The notes below the pieces were generated by a model. That model made no database searches and was not told the origin of the DNA. It saw nothing but the letters and a program-made list of their open reading frames with translations. The position numbers and the translations under genes were made by a program. A DNA stretch of 64,000 nucleotides from the NCBI GenBank assembly GCA_963834425.1, contig CAWIBR010000013.1:1302001-1366000 (forward strand). Direction: 5' to 3'. Below, piece by piece: positions 27,984 to 40,308 of the stretch. Within the stretch, counting starts at the first letter, position 1. Each line of letters begins with the position of its first letter. Source of the DNA: CAVURS01 sp963834425. GTDB lineage: Bacteria > Actinomycetota > Actinomycetes > Actinomycetales > CAVURS01.

Positions 27984-29325
27984 CTAGCCGCCGGCCGCCG
28001 GCAGCCGAGCCACCACCGCATCCCAGACGGCCTCCGCGAGCGCCGACTTGGGGCCGTGCGGGACGGCCCGCTCGGTGCCGTCAGCGCCCACGATCGTCGC
28101 GCTGCTCTCGTCCTGGCCGAAGGTCACGGTCCGGCCCGACCTCGTTGACGACCATCAGGTCGGCACCCTTGCGGGCCAGCTTCGCTCGGCCCAGCGTCAG
28201 CACGTCGTTGGTGTCGTCGCCGGTCTCGGCCGCAAAGCCGACCAGCACCGGGGCCGTCGCGCCCACGCCAGCCGACCGCTGCTGGACCAGCTCGGCCAGG
28301 ACGTCGGGGTTGCGGACCAGCTCGATGACCGGAGCCTGGTCGGACTCGGCCGCCGTGGGGTCGTCGCTGTAGGTCTTCTTGATCTTGTGCGGGACGTAGA
28401 CCGCCGGCCGGAAGTCCGCGACCGCGGCGGCCATCACGACCGCGTCGGCCTGCCCGGCAACGGCCTGCACCGCGTCGCGCAGCTCGAGGGCGGTTGCGAC
28501 CTCGACGACATCGACCCCGGCTTGCCTGGCGGGTGTGACGACCTCGCCGGCCAGGTTGGCGGCGACCAGCACCACCTTGGCTCCCCTGGCGACCGCAACC
28601 AGCGACAGGGCAACGCCCTGCTTGCCGGAGGAGCGGTTGCCCAGGAAGCGGACCGGGTCGAGCGGCTCGCGGGTGCCGCCGGCGCTGACCACCACGGTCC
28701 GCCCGGCCAGGTCCTGGCGTCGGCGCGGCACAGCGGCAGGCGCAGGGCGGGTCCGGGAGGCCAGGGCGGCCCGGCACGCGGCGTACAGCTCCTCGGGCTC
28801 GGGGAGCCGGCCCGGGCCGGTGTCGGCGCCGGTCAGCCGGCCGGACGCCGGCTCGATCACCTGCACCCCGCGGGCCCGAAGGGTGGCGACGTTGGCCTGG
28901 GTCGCCGGGTGCTGCCACATCTCCGTGTGCATGGCGGGAGCCAGCAGGATCGGGCAGGTCGCAGTCAGCAGGGTGGAGGTGAGCAGGTCGTCGGCCAGGC
29001 CGTGCGCGGCCCGGGCGAGCAGGTCGGCCGTCGCGGGGGCCACCACGACCAGGTCGGCCTCACGGCCGAGCCGGACGTGCGGGACGTCCTCGGTGTGATC
29101 CCAGACCTCGGCGCTCACGGGGTGCCCCGAGAGGGCCGACCAGGTGGGGGCGCCGACGAACTCCAGGGCCGAGCGGGTCGGCACCACCCGGACGTCGTGA
29201 CCGCTCTCGGTCAGCAGGCGCAGCAGCGAGACGACCTTGTACGCCGCGATGCCGCCGCCGACGCCCAGGACGACGCGCGGGCGGCGACCCTCAGGGGTGC
29301 CGCCCGCCGTCACGTCATCGGACAT
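27984..29325 (-). CDS. coaBC: Bifunctional phosphopantothenoylcysteine decarboxylase / synthetase (frameshifted)
   Basis: Two steps of coenzyme A synthesis. The CoaC flavoprotein half shows GVGGGIAAYKVVSLLR, VVVAPATADLLARAAHG and the APAMHTEMWQHPATQ region. The CoaB half shows VSAGGTREPLDPVRFLGNRSSGKQG, VVMAAAVADFRP, and the KIKK loop. The frame breaks near 28130-28135 after MVVNEVG. Removing one G lets the gene continue TVTFGQDESSATIVGADG to the TAG ending at 27984. Repaired length is about 446 residues; without repair the last 50 residues are lost. The start is 10 bp after the rpoZ stop. Confidence 0.93.
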
Positions 29326-29335
29326 GGGGTGAGGC

Positions 29336-29599
29336 TCAGGCCTCGATCGGCTCTGAGGTGAGCAGGCCCTCGTCGATCTCGCGCAGCGCGATGGAGAGCG
29401 GCTTCTCGTGCACATGCGTCTCGACCAGCGGGCCGACGTACTCCAGCAGGCCCTCGCCGAGCTGGGAGTAGTAGGCGTTGATCTGGCGGGCGCGCTTGGC
29501 GGAGTAGATGACCAGGGCGTACTTGGAGTCGGCCGCCTTCAGCAGGTCGTCGATCGGCGGGTTGGTGATGCCCTCGGGGGCAGCCGGCGTACCGGGCAC
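29336..29599 (-). CDS. rpoZ: DNA-directed RNA polymerase subunit omega
   Basis: 87 residues. It contains ITNPPIDDLLKAADSKYALVIYSAKRARQINAYYSQ and EKPLSIALREIDEGLLTSEP, the full actinobacterial omega signature. Omega helps assemble RNA polymerase. It sits between gmk and coaBC, the conserved order. Confidence 0.96.
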   Translation of the reverse strand: MPGTPAAPEGITNPPIDDLLKAADSKYALVIYSAKRARQINAYYSQLGEGLLEYVGPLVETHVHEKPLSIALREIDEGLLTSEPIEA

Positions 29600-29656
29600 G
29601 ATGGGTCTCGTTTCGTTGGGATTTCACTGCTCTTCGACCGGCCTGAGGGCCGGACG

Positions 29657-30300
29657 TCAGGCGTTTCGAGGCGCCAGACCCATCCATGATACGAGTTCGG
29701 CGCTCGCGCGGCGTACATCGTCGTTGACGACGGACACGTCGAACTCGCTTTCGGCGGCCATCTCGGCCTCCGCCGTGACCAGCCGACGGGCCCGTTGCTC
29801 CTCGGTCTCGGTGCCCCGGCCGACCAGCCGGCGGACAAGTTCTTCCCAGCTCGGCGGGCGCAGGAAGACGAACAGCGCGTCGGGCATCGTGCGCCGGACC
29901 TGGCGGGCGCCCTGCAGGTCGATCTCGAGCAGGGCAGCACGGCCGGCAGCGATGGCCTGCTCGACCGGGCGCCGCGGGGTGCCGTAGCGGGCGGACCCGT
30001 GGACCACCGCCCACTCGAGCAGCTCGTCCTGCGCCACCAGCCGATCGAACTCCGCGTCATCGACGAACGTGTAGTGGAGGCCGTCGACCTCCCCTTCGCG
30101 GGGCGGTCGGGTCGTGGTCGACACCGACAGCCAGACCTCGGGGTACTCGCGGCGGATCTCGGCGGCGACCGTGCCCTTGCCGACGGCGGTGGGCCCGGCC
30201 AGGACGGTCAGCCGCCGCAGCTCTGGCCCGACTGTGGGCCCAGCGCTCCCGAGGGCAGCGAAGACGCCGTCGACACCTCCGCGGCATCAGAATGGTTCAC
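29657..30300 (-). CDS. gmk: Guanylate kinase (N-terminus needs a one-base correction)
   Basis: Converts GMP to GDP. The body is clear: LTVLAGPTAVGKGTVAAEIRR (P-loop, A-V in place of S-G), VSTTTRPPREGEVDGLHYTFV, LLEIDLQGARQVRRTMPDALFVFLRPP and the final SWMGLAPRNA. No ATG or GTG is in frame upstream of the P-loop before a stop at about 30290. A GTG at 30300 (or 30276) opens VNHSDAAEVSTASSLPSGALGPQSG in another frame. This joins the body if one G is missing from a GG run near 30225, giving SGPELRRLTVLAG. The start is therefore tentative. It lies directly after mihF. Confidence 0.9.
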
Positions 30301-30302
30301 CC

Positions 30303-30621
30303 TCAGGCGTCGGCGAACCGCTGGAGCAGCGCGGCGATCTGGTTGGCCCCCAGGCCGCGCACGCGCCGGCTCTCCGAGATGCCGACCTCTTCCATGATCT
30401 GGCGGGCGCGGACCTTCCCGACGCCCGGCATCGCCTCGAGCAGCGCGGAGACCTTCATCTTGCCGACGACCGGGCTGTCCTGGCCCTCCTTGATGACGTC
30501 GGCGAGCGAGCCCTGCGAGTACTTCAGCCGGTTCTTGACCTCGGCCCGCTCGCGACGAACGACGGCGGCCTTCTCCAAGTGCGGCAGCTCGCTGCTCAGG
30601 GGTCAACGGCGGTAGGGCCAC
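30303..30621 (-). CDS. mihF: Integration host factor, actinobacterial type mIHF (frameshifted at codon 15)
   Basis: A nucleoid protein essential in mycobacteria that bends DNA through an S13-like H2TH motif. It begins MALPPLTPEQRAAAL and continues in the next frame EKAAVVRRERAEVKNRLKYSQGSLADVIK, VGKMKVSALLEAMPGVGKVRARQIMEEVGISESRRVRGLGANQ. The two frames join by deleting one base in CTTGGAG (near 30575-30578), giving the normal 105 residues. The alternative is a 91-residue protein starting GTG inside helix 1, which would lack the conserved N-terminus. The error explanation is strongly preferred. Confidence 0.94.
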
Positions 30622-30693
30622 GACTCGTCACCTCTGGCGGGATCGGGTGGGCGGCGCGCTTCACCCCACGCGCCGATCCGGACGCGGACGAAC

Positions 30694-31563
30694 CTAGCGA
30701 CTTGCGCTCGGGCCGTGCAATGCCAGAGCGGTCGCGAGCCCGTCCGCCGTCCGCCGGGCGGCGGCGCGCAGCGCGGTTGGGTCCGGTCCGGCCGCGAGGA
30801 TCTCGCGGCTGCTGGCGCCCAGGACGTTGGGTAAGGCGGCGCCGAAGACGGCCGCCAGGTCGCCGGCCGTGGCGCCCTGCGCGCCGAGCCCGGGTGCGAG
30901 GAGCGGACCGTTGACGGCGGCCAGGTCCAGGCCGAGGTCGTGCACCGCGGGGCCGACGGTCGCACCGACGACCAGGCCCACCGAGCCGAGCGGCGTCTGG
31001 CCGGCGTTGTCGCGCCGGGCGCCGTCGACGACCTGACCCGCGACGCTGGACCCGTCGCCGGTCCGGGCCGATTGGGGCTCGGCGGCCTCCGGGTTGGACG
31101 TCAGGGCGAGGACGAAGACGCCGCGACCATTGGCGGTGGCCAGCTCCAGGACCGGCCGCAGCGATTCATACCCGAGGTACGGCGAGACGGTCAGCGCGTC
31201 GGCGGCCAACGGGCTGTCGGCGCCGACGTAGGCCTGCGCGTAGGCCGTCATGGTCGAGCCGATGTCGCCGCGCTTGACGTCGAGCAGGCTCAGGGCGCCG
31301 CCGTCGTGGATCGCGGTCAGGGTGCGCTCCAGGACGGCCACCCCGGCCGAGCCGTGCCGCTCGAAGAACGCCGACTGCGGCTTGATGACCGCGACCTCGG
31401 GTGCCAGCACCTCCGCGCAGGTCAGCGCGAACCGCTCGAGCCCGCGGGCATCGTCAGTCAGGCCCCAGCGGGCGAGCAGCTCCGGGTGCGGGTCGATGCC
31501 GGCGCAGAGCGGGCCGCGCGCCCGCATGGCTGCGTGCACTCGCTCGCCGAAGGTCGGGCTCAC
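30694..31563 (-). CDS. pyrF: Orotidine 5'-phosphate decarboxylase, type 2
   Basis: 289 residues. Final step of UMP synthesis. It has GPLCAGIDPHPELLARWGL, the catalytic DVKRGDIGSTMTAYAQAY, GVFVLALTSNPEAAE, GLVVGATVG and a final PGLGAQGATAGDL phosphate site. The start is a GTG at 31563, close to the end of pyrD. mihF follows 72 bp downstream. Confidence 0.95.
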   Translation of the reverse strand: MSPTFGERVHAAMRARGPLCAGIDPHPELLARWGLTDDARGLERFALTCAEVLAPEVAVIKPQSAFFERHGSAGVAVLERTLTAIHDGGALSLLDVKRGDIGSTMTAYAQAYVGADSPLAADALTVSPYLGYESLRPVLELATANGRGVFVLALTSNPEAAEPQSARTGDGSSVAGQVVDGARRDNAGQTPLGSVGLVVGATVGPAVHDLGLDLAAVNGPLLAPGLGAQGATAGDLAAVFGAALPNVLGASSREILAAGPDPTALRAAARRTADGLATALALHGPSASR

Positions 31564-32674
31564 TGCTGCTCAGCTCCTCGTAGCTCGGTGGCGTCAACGG
31601 CTCGGTGGCATCGGTGGCATCGGTGGCATCGGTGGCCTGGAGAGCGCGGGCGACCCGACGGACCAGGCCCGGTCCCTGGTAGATCAGGCCGGAGTAGATC
31701 TGGACCAGGCTCGCGCCGGCGTCGAGCATCCGCAGCGCGTCGTCGGCGCTCGCGATGCCGCCGACGCCGATCACCGGGAGCCGGTCCCCTGCGAGGCCGT
31801 GGATCCGGCGTACCACTTCGACGGCCCGCTCGTGCAGGGGGTGGCCGGAGAGCCCGCCGGTCTCGGCCGTGCGAGGGTCGGGGTGTGCGATCGCAGCGCG
31901 GTCCAAGGTCGTGTTGGTGGCGATCAACCCGCTGACGCCCGCGCCTAGACAGACACCGACCAGCTCCTCCAGCGCCGGGTCGGACAGGTCGGGGGCGACC
32001 TTGACCAGGATCGGCGCCGGCCGGCCGGCCGAGCCGGCCAGCTGGGCGGCTTCCGTGACCAGCGCATCGGCCAGCTCGGCGAGGGCCCGGCCGTCCTGCA
32101 ACGAGCGCAGCCCGGGCGTGTTGGGCGAGCTGACGTTGACCGCGACGTAGTCGGCGTAGCGGTGGAGCAGGCGCAAGCGACGTCAGGTAGTCCTCGACCG
32201 CCTCCTCGACGCGGCGTGACCTTCGACTTGCCGAGGCTGATGCCGAGCGGCACCGGCAGCGGCCCGAGACGCTGCAGGCGCACGGCCAGCGCCGCCGAGC
32301 CCGCGTTGTTGAAGCCCATCCGGTTGACGATCGCCTCATCGGCCGGCAGCCGGAAGAGGCGCGGCTCCGGGTTGCCCGGCTGGGGCTGGGCCGTGACCGT
32401 GCCGACCTCGACGAACCCGAAGCCGAGCAGCGGCCAGGCGCGCAGGGCCCGGCCGTCCTTGTCGAGGCCAGCCGCCAACCCGACCCGAGACGGGAAGTCG
32501 ATGCCGAAAACCGTTGCCCTGCCCGCCTTTACGCCGCGCGACTGCCCGGCCCTCGCGTCGCTGGAGCGGCCCGGCCAGCCGCGAGGCGGCGGCCAGCCCG
32601 GCCAGGCCGACCCGGTGCGCCCGCTCCGCGTCCAACCGGAAGAGAACCGGCCGGACGAGCTGCCGGTAGGTCAT
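31454..32674 (-). CDS. pyrD: Dihydroorotate dehydrogenase, class 2 (several frameshifts)
   Basis: Quinone-linked oxidation of dihydroorotate, membrane associated. Start ATG 32674 (MTYRQLVRPVLFRLDAERAHR, class 2 N-terminal helix). FGIDFPSRVGLAAGLDKDG, VEVGTVTAQPQPGNPEPRLFRLP, VNRMGFNNAGS, YVAVNVSSPNTPGLRSLQ, LVKVAPDLSD, ATNTTLDR, VIGVGGIASADDAL and YSGLIYQGPGLV follow across three frames. Shifts lie near 32555, 32215 and 32180, each equal to one extra base. The last frame runs past a 9-bp repeat (31603-31638) to 31454, overlapping pyrF by 110 bp. If one further base is extra in the repeat, the stop is at 31594 and the protein is about 358 residues, the family norm. I favour that ending. Confidence 0.9.
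31603..31638. repeat. Short tandem repeat, CGGTGGCAT x4
   Basis: Four 9-bp units (the last one CGGTGGCCT) lie at the 3' end of pyrD, just before pyrF, and encode a repeating Thr-Asp-Ala tract in the pyrD frame. This is the third array of four short units at a gene border in the window. Confidence 0.8.
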
Positions 32675-32684
32675 GCGGCCCCGG

Positions 32685-35986
<3,302 letters not shown>

Positions 35987-35987
<1 letters not shown>

Positions 35988-37126
35988 CAGGCCCGCCCTC
36001 CCATCAGGTCGGCGAACCGGTCGAAGAGGTAGCCGGCATCGTGCGGACCGGCCGCGGCCTCGGGGTGGTACTGCACCGAGAAGGCCCGCATCCGACCGTC
36101 CGGACCATTGAGCCGCAGTCCCTCGACGACGTCGTCGTTCAGGCAGACGTGCGAGACCTCGACCGCGCCGTACGGCGTCTCGGTGGACCCCTCGAGCGGG
36201 GCCGCGACGGCGAAGCCGTGGTTGTGGGCCGTGACCTCGACCTTGCCCGTCGTGCGGTCCATCACCGGCTGGTTGATGCCGCGGTGGCCGTAGCCGAGCT
36301 TGTAGGTGCCGAGGCCGAGCGCCCGGCCGAGCAGCTGGTTGCCGAAGCAGATCCCGAAGAACGGGACGCCGCGGGCCAGCAGCTCCTGCAGCACGGCGAC
36401 CTGGCCGTCGGCGGTGGCCGGGTCGCCCGGGCCGTTGGAGTAGAAGACGCCGTCGGGCTGCACGGCCAGGATCTCCTCGACGGTCGAGGTCGCCGGCAGC
36501 ACGTGCACCTGCATGCCGCGCTCGGCCATCCGGTGCGGCGTCATGGCCTTGATGCCCAGGTCGACCGCGGCGACGGTGAATCGCCTGTCCCCCAAGGCTT
36601 CCACGACGTAGGGCTGGTCGGTCGAGACCTCTTCGGCCAGCTGAGCGCCGGCCATCTCGGGGGCCGAGCGGACGATCGCGAGCAGCTCTTCCGGCCGGCC
36701 GGCGGCAGCCGGTCCGGAGAAGACGCCGACCCGCATGGCGCCGCGCTCGCGCAGGTGCCGGGTCAGGGCGCGGGTGTCGATGCCGCTGATGCCGACGACG
36801 CCCTGCCGGGTCAGCTCGTCCTCCAGGGTGCGCCGGGAGCGCCAGGACGACGGCCGCGGCGAGGGGTCGCGCACGACGTAGCCGGCCACCCAGATCCGGG
36901 CCGACTCGCCGTCCTCGTCGTTGATGCCGGTGTTGCCGATGTGCGGCGCGGTCTGCACGACGACCTGCCGGTGGTAGCTCGGGTCGGTCAGCGTCTCCTG
37001 GTAGCCGGTCATGCCGGTGGTGAAGACGGCCTCCCCTGTCGTCTGTCCGACGGCGGCGAACGCCTCGCCCCGGAAGGTCCGGCCGTCCTCGAGCACCAGG
37101 ACCGCGGCGGCCGGGTCCGCGCTCAT
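35987..37126 (-). CDS. carA: Carbamoyl-phosphate synthase small subunit (glutaminase)
   Basis: 379 residues, intact. Supplies ammonia to CarB from glutamine. The N-terminal domain has VLEDGRTFRGEAFA and GMTGYQETLTDPSYHRQVVVQTAPHIGNTG. The class I amidotransferase domain carries the nucleophile in FFGICFGNQLLGRALG and the catalytic pair in VQYHPEAAAGPHD. ATG 37126 overlaps the pyrC stop at 37123, so translation is coupled. Length is normal. Confidence 0.97.
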
Positions 37127-38454
37127 GCCGCGTGCCCGTCGCCCGACTCGCGGGCCGCCGGCGCCTCGCGCTCGACCGGAGCGCCGTCCAGCACCGTCGG
37201 CCGTCCGCGCAGGAACGTCGCCATCACGCGCCCGGGCAGCTCGGTGCCGGCGTACGGCGTGTTGCGGCTGGTGCTGGCCATTCGCTCGGGGCGGACGGTC
37301 CACCGGACCGAGGGGTCGACCAACGTGAGGTTGGCCGGAGCGCCCACGGCGATCGGTTGCCCCTGACCCCGCAGGCGGCCGATCCGCGCGGGCCGCAACG
37401 ACATCCGGTCAGCGACCCCGGCCCAGTCCAGCAGCCCGGTGTCGACCATGGCGGCCTGCACGACCGACAGCGCGGTCTCGAGCCCGGTCATGCCGAAGGC
37501 CGCCGCGGCCCACTCGCAGTCCTTGTCCTCGCTCGCGTGGGGTGCATGGTCGGTGGCCACCGCGTCGATCGTGCCGTCGGCCAGCGCGCGCGCGGAGGGC
37601 CTGGATGTCGTCCTCGCGTGCGCAGCGGCGGGTTGACCTTGTAGCGCGGGTCGTAGGTCGCGACCAGGGCGTCGGTGAGCATCAGGTGGTGCGGGGTGAC
37701 CTCCGCCGTCACGTCGACACCGCGGCCCTTGGCCCAGCGCAGGATCTCGACCGAGCCGGCCGTCGAGACGTGGCAGACATGCAGCCGCGATCCGACGTGC
37801 TCGGCCAGCAGCACGTCGCGGGCGATGATGGCCTCCTCGGCCACGGCCGGCCAGCCGCGCAGCCCGAGGATCCCGGAGTGCTCGCCCTCGTGCATCTGGG
37901 CGTCCTCGGTCAGCCGGGGCTCCTGGGCGTGCTGCGCAACGACACCGCCGAACGCCTTGACGTACTCCAACGCCCGGCGCATCAGCACGGCATCGGACAC
38001 GCAGTGCCCGTCGTCGCTGAAGACCCGCACTCGGGCGGCGGAGTCGGCCATCGCGCCGAGCTCGGCGAGCTGCTCGCCGGCCAGCTTGATGGTCACGGCG
38101 CCGACCGGTGCGACGTCGACCCAGCCGGCCTCGCGACCCAGGCGCCAGACCTGCTCGACCACCCCGGCGGTGTCGGCGACCGGGTCGGTGTTGGCCATCG
38201 CATGCACAGCGGTGAAACCGCCGACGGCCGCGGCTCGGGTGCCGCTCTCGACCGTCTCGGCGTCCTCGCGGCCGGGCTCCCGCAGGTGAGTGTGCAGGTC
38301 GACCAGACCCGGCAGCGCCACCAGGCCATCGGCGTCGAGAACCGTTGCGCCAGAACGCTTCAAGCCCGACGCCGACCTCGGTGATCTGGCCGTTCTCGAG
38401 CACCAGATCGGCCGGCTCGGCGCCCAGGACGCGGGCCCCCTTCACGACGTACAC
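37123..38454 (-). CDS. pyrC: Dihydroorotase (several frameshifts)
   Basis: Closes the ring of carbamoyl aspartate. The start is GTG 38454 (YVVKGARVLGAEPADLVLENG). After a shift near 38360 the frame carries ALPGLVDLHTHLREPG (zinc HxH), AMANTDPVAD, VTIKLAGEQLAE, VAQHAQEPRL and VTPHHLMLTD. Two further shifts near 37625 and 37600 return to ALADGTIDAVATDHAPH (metal site) and the end FLRGRPTVLDG. All three shifts equal one extra base, and the repaired length is 442 residues. The repaired protein has every catalytic motif, so it is almost certainly functional. Confidence 0.94.
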   Translation of the reverse strand: MYVVKGARVLGAEPADLVLENGQITEVGVGLEAFWRNGSRRRWPGGAAGSGRPAHSPAGARPRGRRDGRERHPSRGRRRFHRCACDGQHRPGRRHRRGGRAGLAPGSRGRLGRRRTGRRRDHQAGRRAARRARRDGRLRRPSAGLQRRRALRVRCRADAPGVGVRQGVRRCRCAARPGAPADRGRPDARGRALRDPRAARLAGRGRGGHHRPRRAAGRARRIAAACLPRLDGRLGRDPALGQGPRCRRDGGGHPAPPDAHRRPGRDLRPALQGQPAAAHARTTSRPSARALADGTIDAVATDHAPHASEDKDCEWAAAAFGMTGLETALSVVQAAMVDTGLLDWAGVADRMSLRPARIGRLRGQGQPIAVGAPANLTLVDPSVRWTVRPERMASTSRNTPYAGTELPGRVMATFLRGRPTVLDGAPVEREAPAARESGDGHAA

Positions 38455-38466
38455 CGGTTGGCGGCG

Positions 38467-39435
38467 TCATGGCGCCACCACCTCCCCCTCGATGCCGGGT
38501 TGCTCGCCGGACAGCAACAGATAGAGCACAGCCATCCGGACCGAGACGCCGTTGGCGACCTGCTCCACGATCGTCGAGCGCTCGCTGTCGGCCGCGTCGG
38601 CAGTGATCTCCAGACCGCGGTTCATCGGGCCGGGGTGCATGACGATCGCATGGTCCGGCAGCAGGGCGACCCGTCGACCGTCCAGGCCATAGCGCCGGGA
38701 GTACTCCCGCGCGCTCGGGAAGAACGAGGCGTTCATCCGCTCGCGCTGCACGCGCAGCATCATCACCGCGTCGGCCTTGGGCAGCTCGGCGTCGAAGTCG
38801 TACGACGTGGAGCACGGCCACGCGTCGGTGCCGACCGGCAGCAGCGTCGGCGGGCCGACCAGGGTCACCTCGGCCCCGAGGGTCTGCAGCAGGAGCACGT
38901 TGCTGCGAGCCACGCGGCTGTGCAGGACGTCGCCGACGATCAGGATCCGTCGCCCGGTCAGGTCCTGGCCCGTGACGTCGCCCTCGCCCAGACGCCGCCG
39001 CATGGTGAAGGCGTCGAGCAGGGCCTGGGTCGGGTGCTCGTGGGTGCCGTCGCCGGCGTTGACGACCGCGCCGTTGATCCACCCCGAGTTGGCCAGCCGG
39101 TGCGGCGCGCCACTCGCGTGGTGCCGGACGACGACCGCGTCGGCGCCCATCGCTTCGAGGGTGAGCGCGGTGTCCTTGAGGCTCTCGCCCTTGGACACGC
39201 TCGATCCCTTGGCCGAGAAGTTGATGACGTCGGCCGAGAGCCGCTTGGCCGCGGCCTCGAACGAGATCCGGGTGCGGGTGCTGTCCTCGAAGAACAGGTT
39301 GACCACGGTGCGCCCGCGCAGGGTCGGCAGCTTCTTGATCTCGCGCTGCTGGGTCGCCGCCATGGCCTCGGCGGTGTCGAGCACCTGCACGGCCTGGTCG
39401 CGGGTCAGGTCGGCCGCGGAGAGCAGATGCCGCAT
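38467..39435 (-). CDS. pyrB: Aspartate carbamoyltransferase catalytic subunit
   Basis: 322 residues from ATG 39435, which overlaps the pyrR stop in TGATG. Motifs: FFEDSTRTRISFE (carbamoyl phosphate site), INFSAKGSSVSKGESLKDT, VRHHASGAPH, VVNAGDGTHEHPTQALLDAFT, and MHPGPMNRGLEI. No regulatory subunit gene (pyrI) is present, as usual in actinobacteria. Intact. Confidence 0.97.
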   Translation of the reverse strand: MRHLLSAADLTRDQAVQVLDTAEAMAATQQREIKKLPTLRGRTVVNLFFEDSTRTRISFEAAAKRLSADVINFSAKGSSVSKGESLKDTALTLEAMGADAVVVRHHASGAPHRLANSGWINGAVVNAGDGTHEHPTQALLDAFTMRRRLGEGDVTGQDLTGRRILIVGDVLHSRVARSNVLLLQTLGAEVTLVGPPTLLPVGTDAWPCSTSYDFDAELPKADAVMMLRVQRERMNASFFPSAREYSRRYGLDGRRVALLPDHAIVMHPGPMNRGLEITADAADSERSTIVEQVANGVSVRMAVLYLLLSGEQPGIEGEVVAP

Positions 39436-40001
39436 CACGCCACCCCCGCCGCGTCGGCGTCGGCGGGCGGTTCGGACAGCACGACCTGGTCGGCCTCGTC
39501 GTACTCCATCAGGTGCACGCTGACCCGCTCGGCCAGCGAGGTCGGGAGGTTCTTGCCGACGTGGTCGGCCCGGATCGGCAGCTCGCGGTGGCCCCGGTCG
39601 ACCAGCACGGCCAGCCGCACGGCACTGGGTCGGCCGACATCGGAGAGGGCATCCAGGGCCGCGCGCACCGTGCGCCCGGAGAAGAGCACGTCGTCGACGA
39701 GCACCACGACCTTGCCGTCGATGCCCGAGTCGGGGATGTTCGTGCGCTCGAGGGTCCGGACCGGGTGACGCCGGAGATCATCGCGATACATGGTCACGTC
39801 GAGCGAGCCGTGCGGCACCTCGGTGCCCTCCACGCTGGCGATCCGCTCGGCCAGCCGCCGGGCCAAGGCCACGCCACGGGTGGGGATGCCCAGCAGGACG
39901 AGGTTCGCGGAGCCCTTGTTGTGCTCCAGCAGCTCGTGCGCGATGCGGGTCAACGCCCGCTGGATGTCTGGTGCTTCGAGCACCGTTCGGGCACGGTTCA
40001 C
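39435..40001 (-). CDS. pyrR: PyrR, bifunctional pyr operon regulator / uracil phosphoribosyltransferase
   Basis: 188 residues from the GTG at 40001. That start is set by a perfect Shine-Dalgarno AAGGAGGT seven bases upstream; an open frame from ATG 40052 would encode an unconserved leader over the regulatory RNA. The protein has GIPTRGVALARRLAERI, DVTMYRDDL, and the PRPP loop VVLVDDVLFSGRTVRAALDAL. PyrR binds pyr mRNA when UMP is high and lowers expression of the pyr genes. First gene of pyrR-pyrB-pyrC-carA-carB-pyrD-pyrF. Confidence 0.94.
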   Translation of the reverse strand: MNRARTVLEAPDIQRALTRIAHELLEHNKGSANLVLLGIPTRGVALARRLAERIASVEGTEVPHGSLDVTMYRDDLRRHPVRTLERTNIPDSGIDGKVVVLVDDVLFSGRTVRAALDALSDVGRPSAVRLAVLVDRGHRELPIRADHVGKNLPTSLAERVSVHLMEYDEADQVVLSEPPADADAAGVA

Positions 40002-40008
40002 GGACCCG

Positions 40009-40043
40009 ACCTCCTTCCCCGCCTCACTGGACGGGTCGTTAAA
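40009..40043 (-). promoter_or_regulatory. PyrR-binding stem-loop overlapping the pyrR ribosome binding site
   Basis: On the minus strand the leader reads TTTAA, then CCCG-TCCAGTGAGG-CGGG, then the Shine-Dalgarno GGAAGGAGGT. The loop UCCAGUGAGG on a GC stem, with an upstream UUUAA, matches the known PyrR-binding consensus (loop UCCAGAGAGG). The placement next to the Shine-Dalgarno matches the translational repression described for Mycobacterium smegmatis pyrR. The fold is read from sequence; repression here is inferred. Confidence 0.85.
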
Positions 40044-40215
40044 GGACGCCATTGGAACTTGCTAGACGCGACCGTACCGCGCACCGGCCGCGGCTCGCGA
40101 CGGGGCCCGCCGCGGATACCACCGATCGAGCGCCCTGAGCACGATCGTCACCCGGATGGCCGCACAGAGGGGTCGAACTGACGGCCAGTTAGCGCGTTCC
40201 GCTTGACGGCCAATA

Positions 40216-40228
40216 TCACGCTCCGTGA
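40216..40228 (+). promoter_or_regulatory. BldD box upstream of bldD
   Basis: TCACGCTCCGTGA is a perfect match to the BldD palindrome TNAC-N5-GTNA. It lies 81 bp upstream of the bldD ATG, consistent with the autorepression known for Streptomyces bldD. It is in the 307-bp gap between pyrR and bldD. That gap otherwise holds only the PyrR-binding loop and presumed divergent promoters. Confidence 0.75.
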
Positions 40229-40308
40229 CGATGGGCCGAACACGGAACGTCACCGCGACGGGCCGGACCCACCAGGGACGTGGGTCATACGGGAGGGATC
40301 GAAACACT

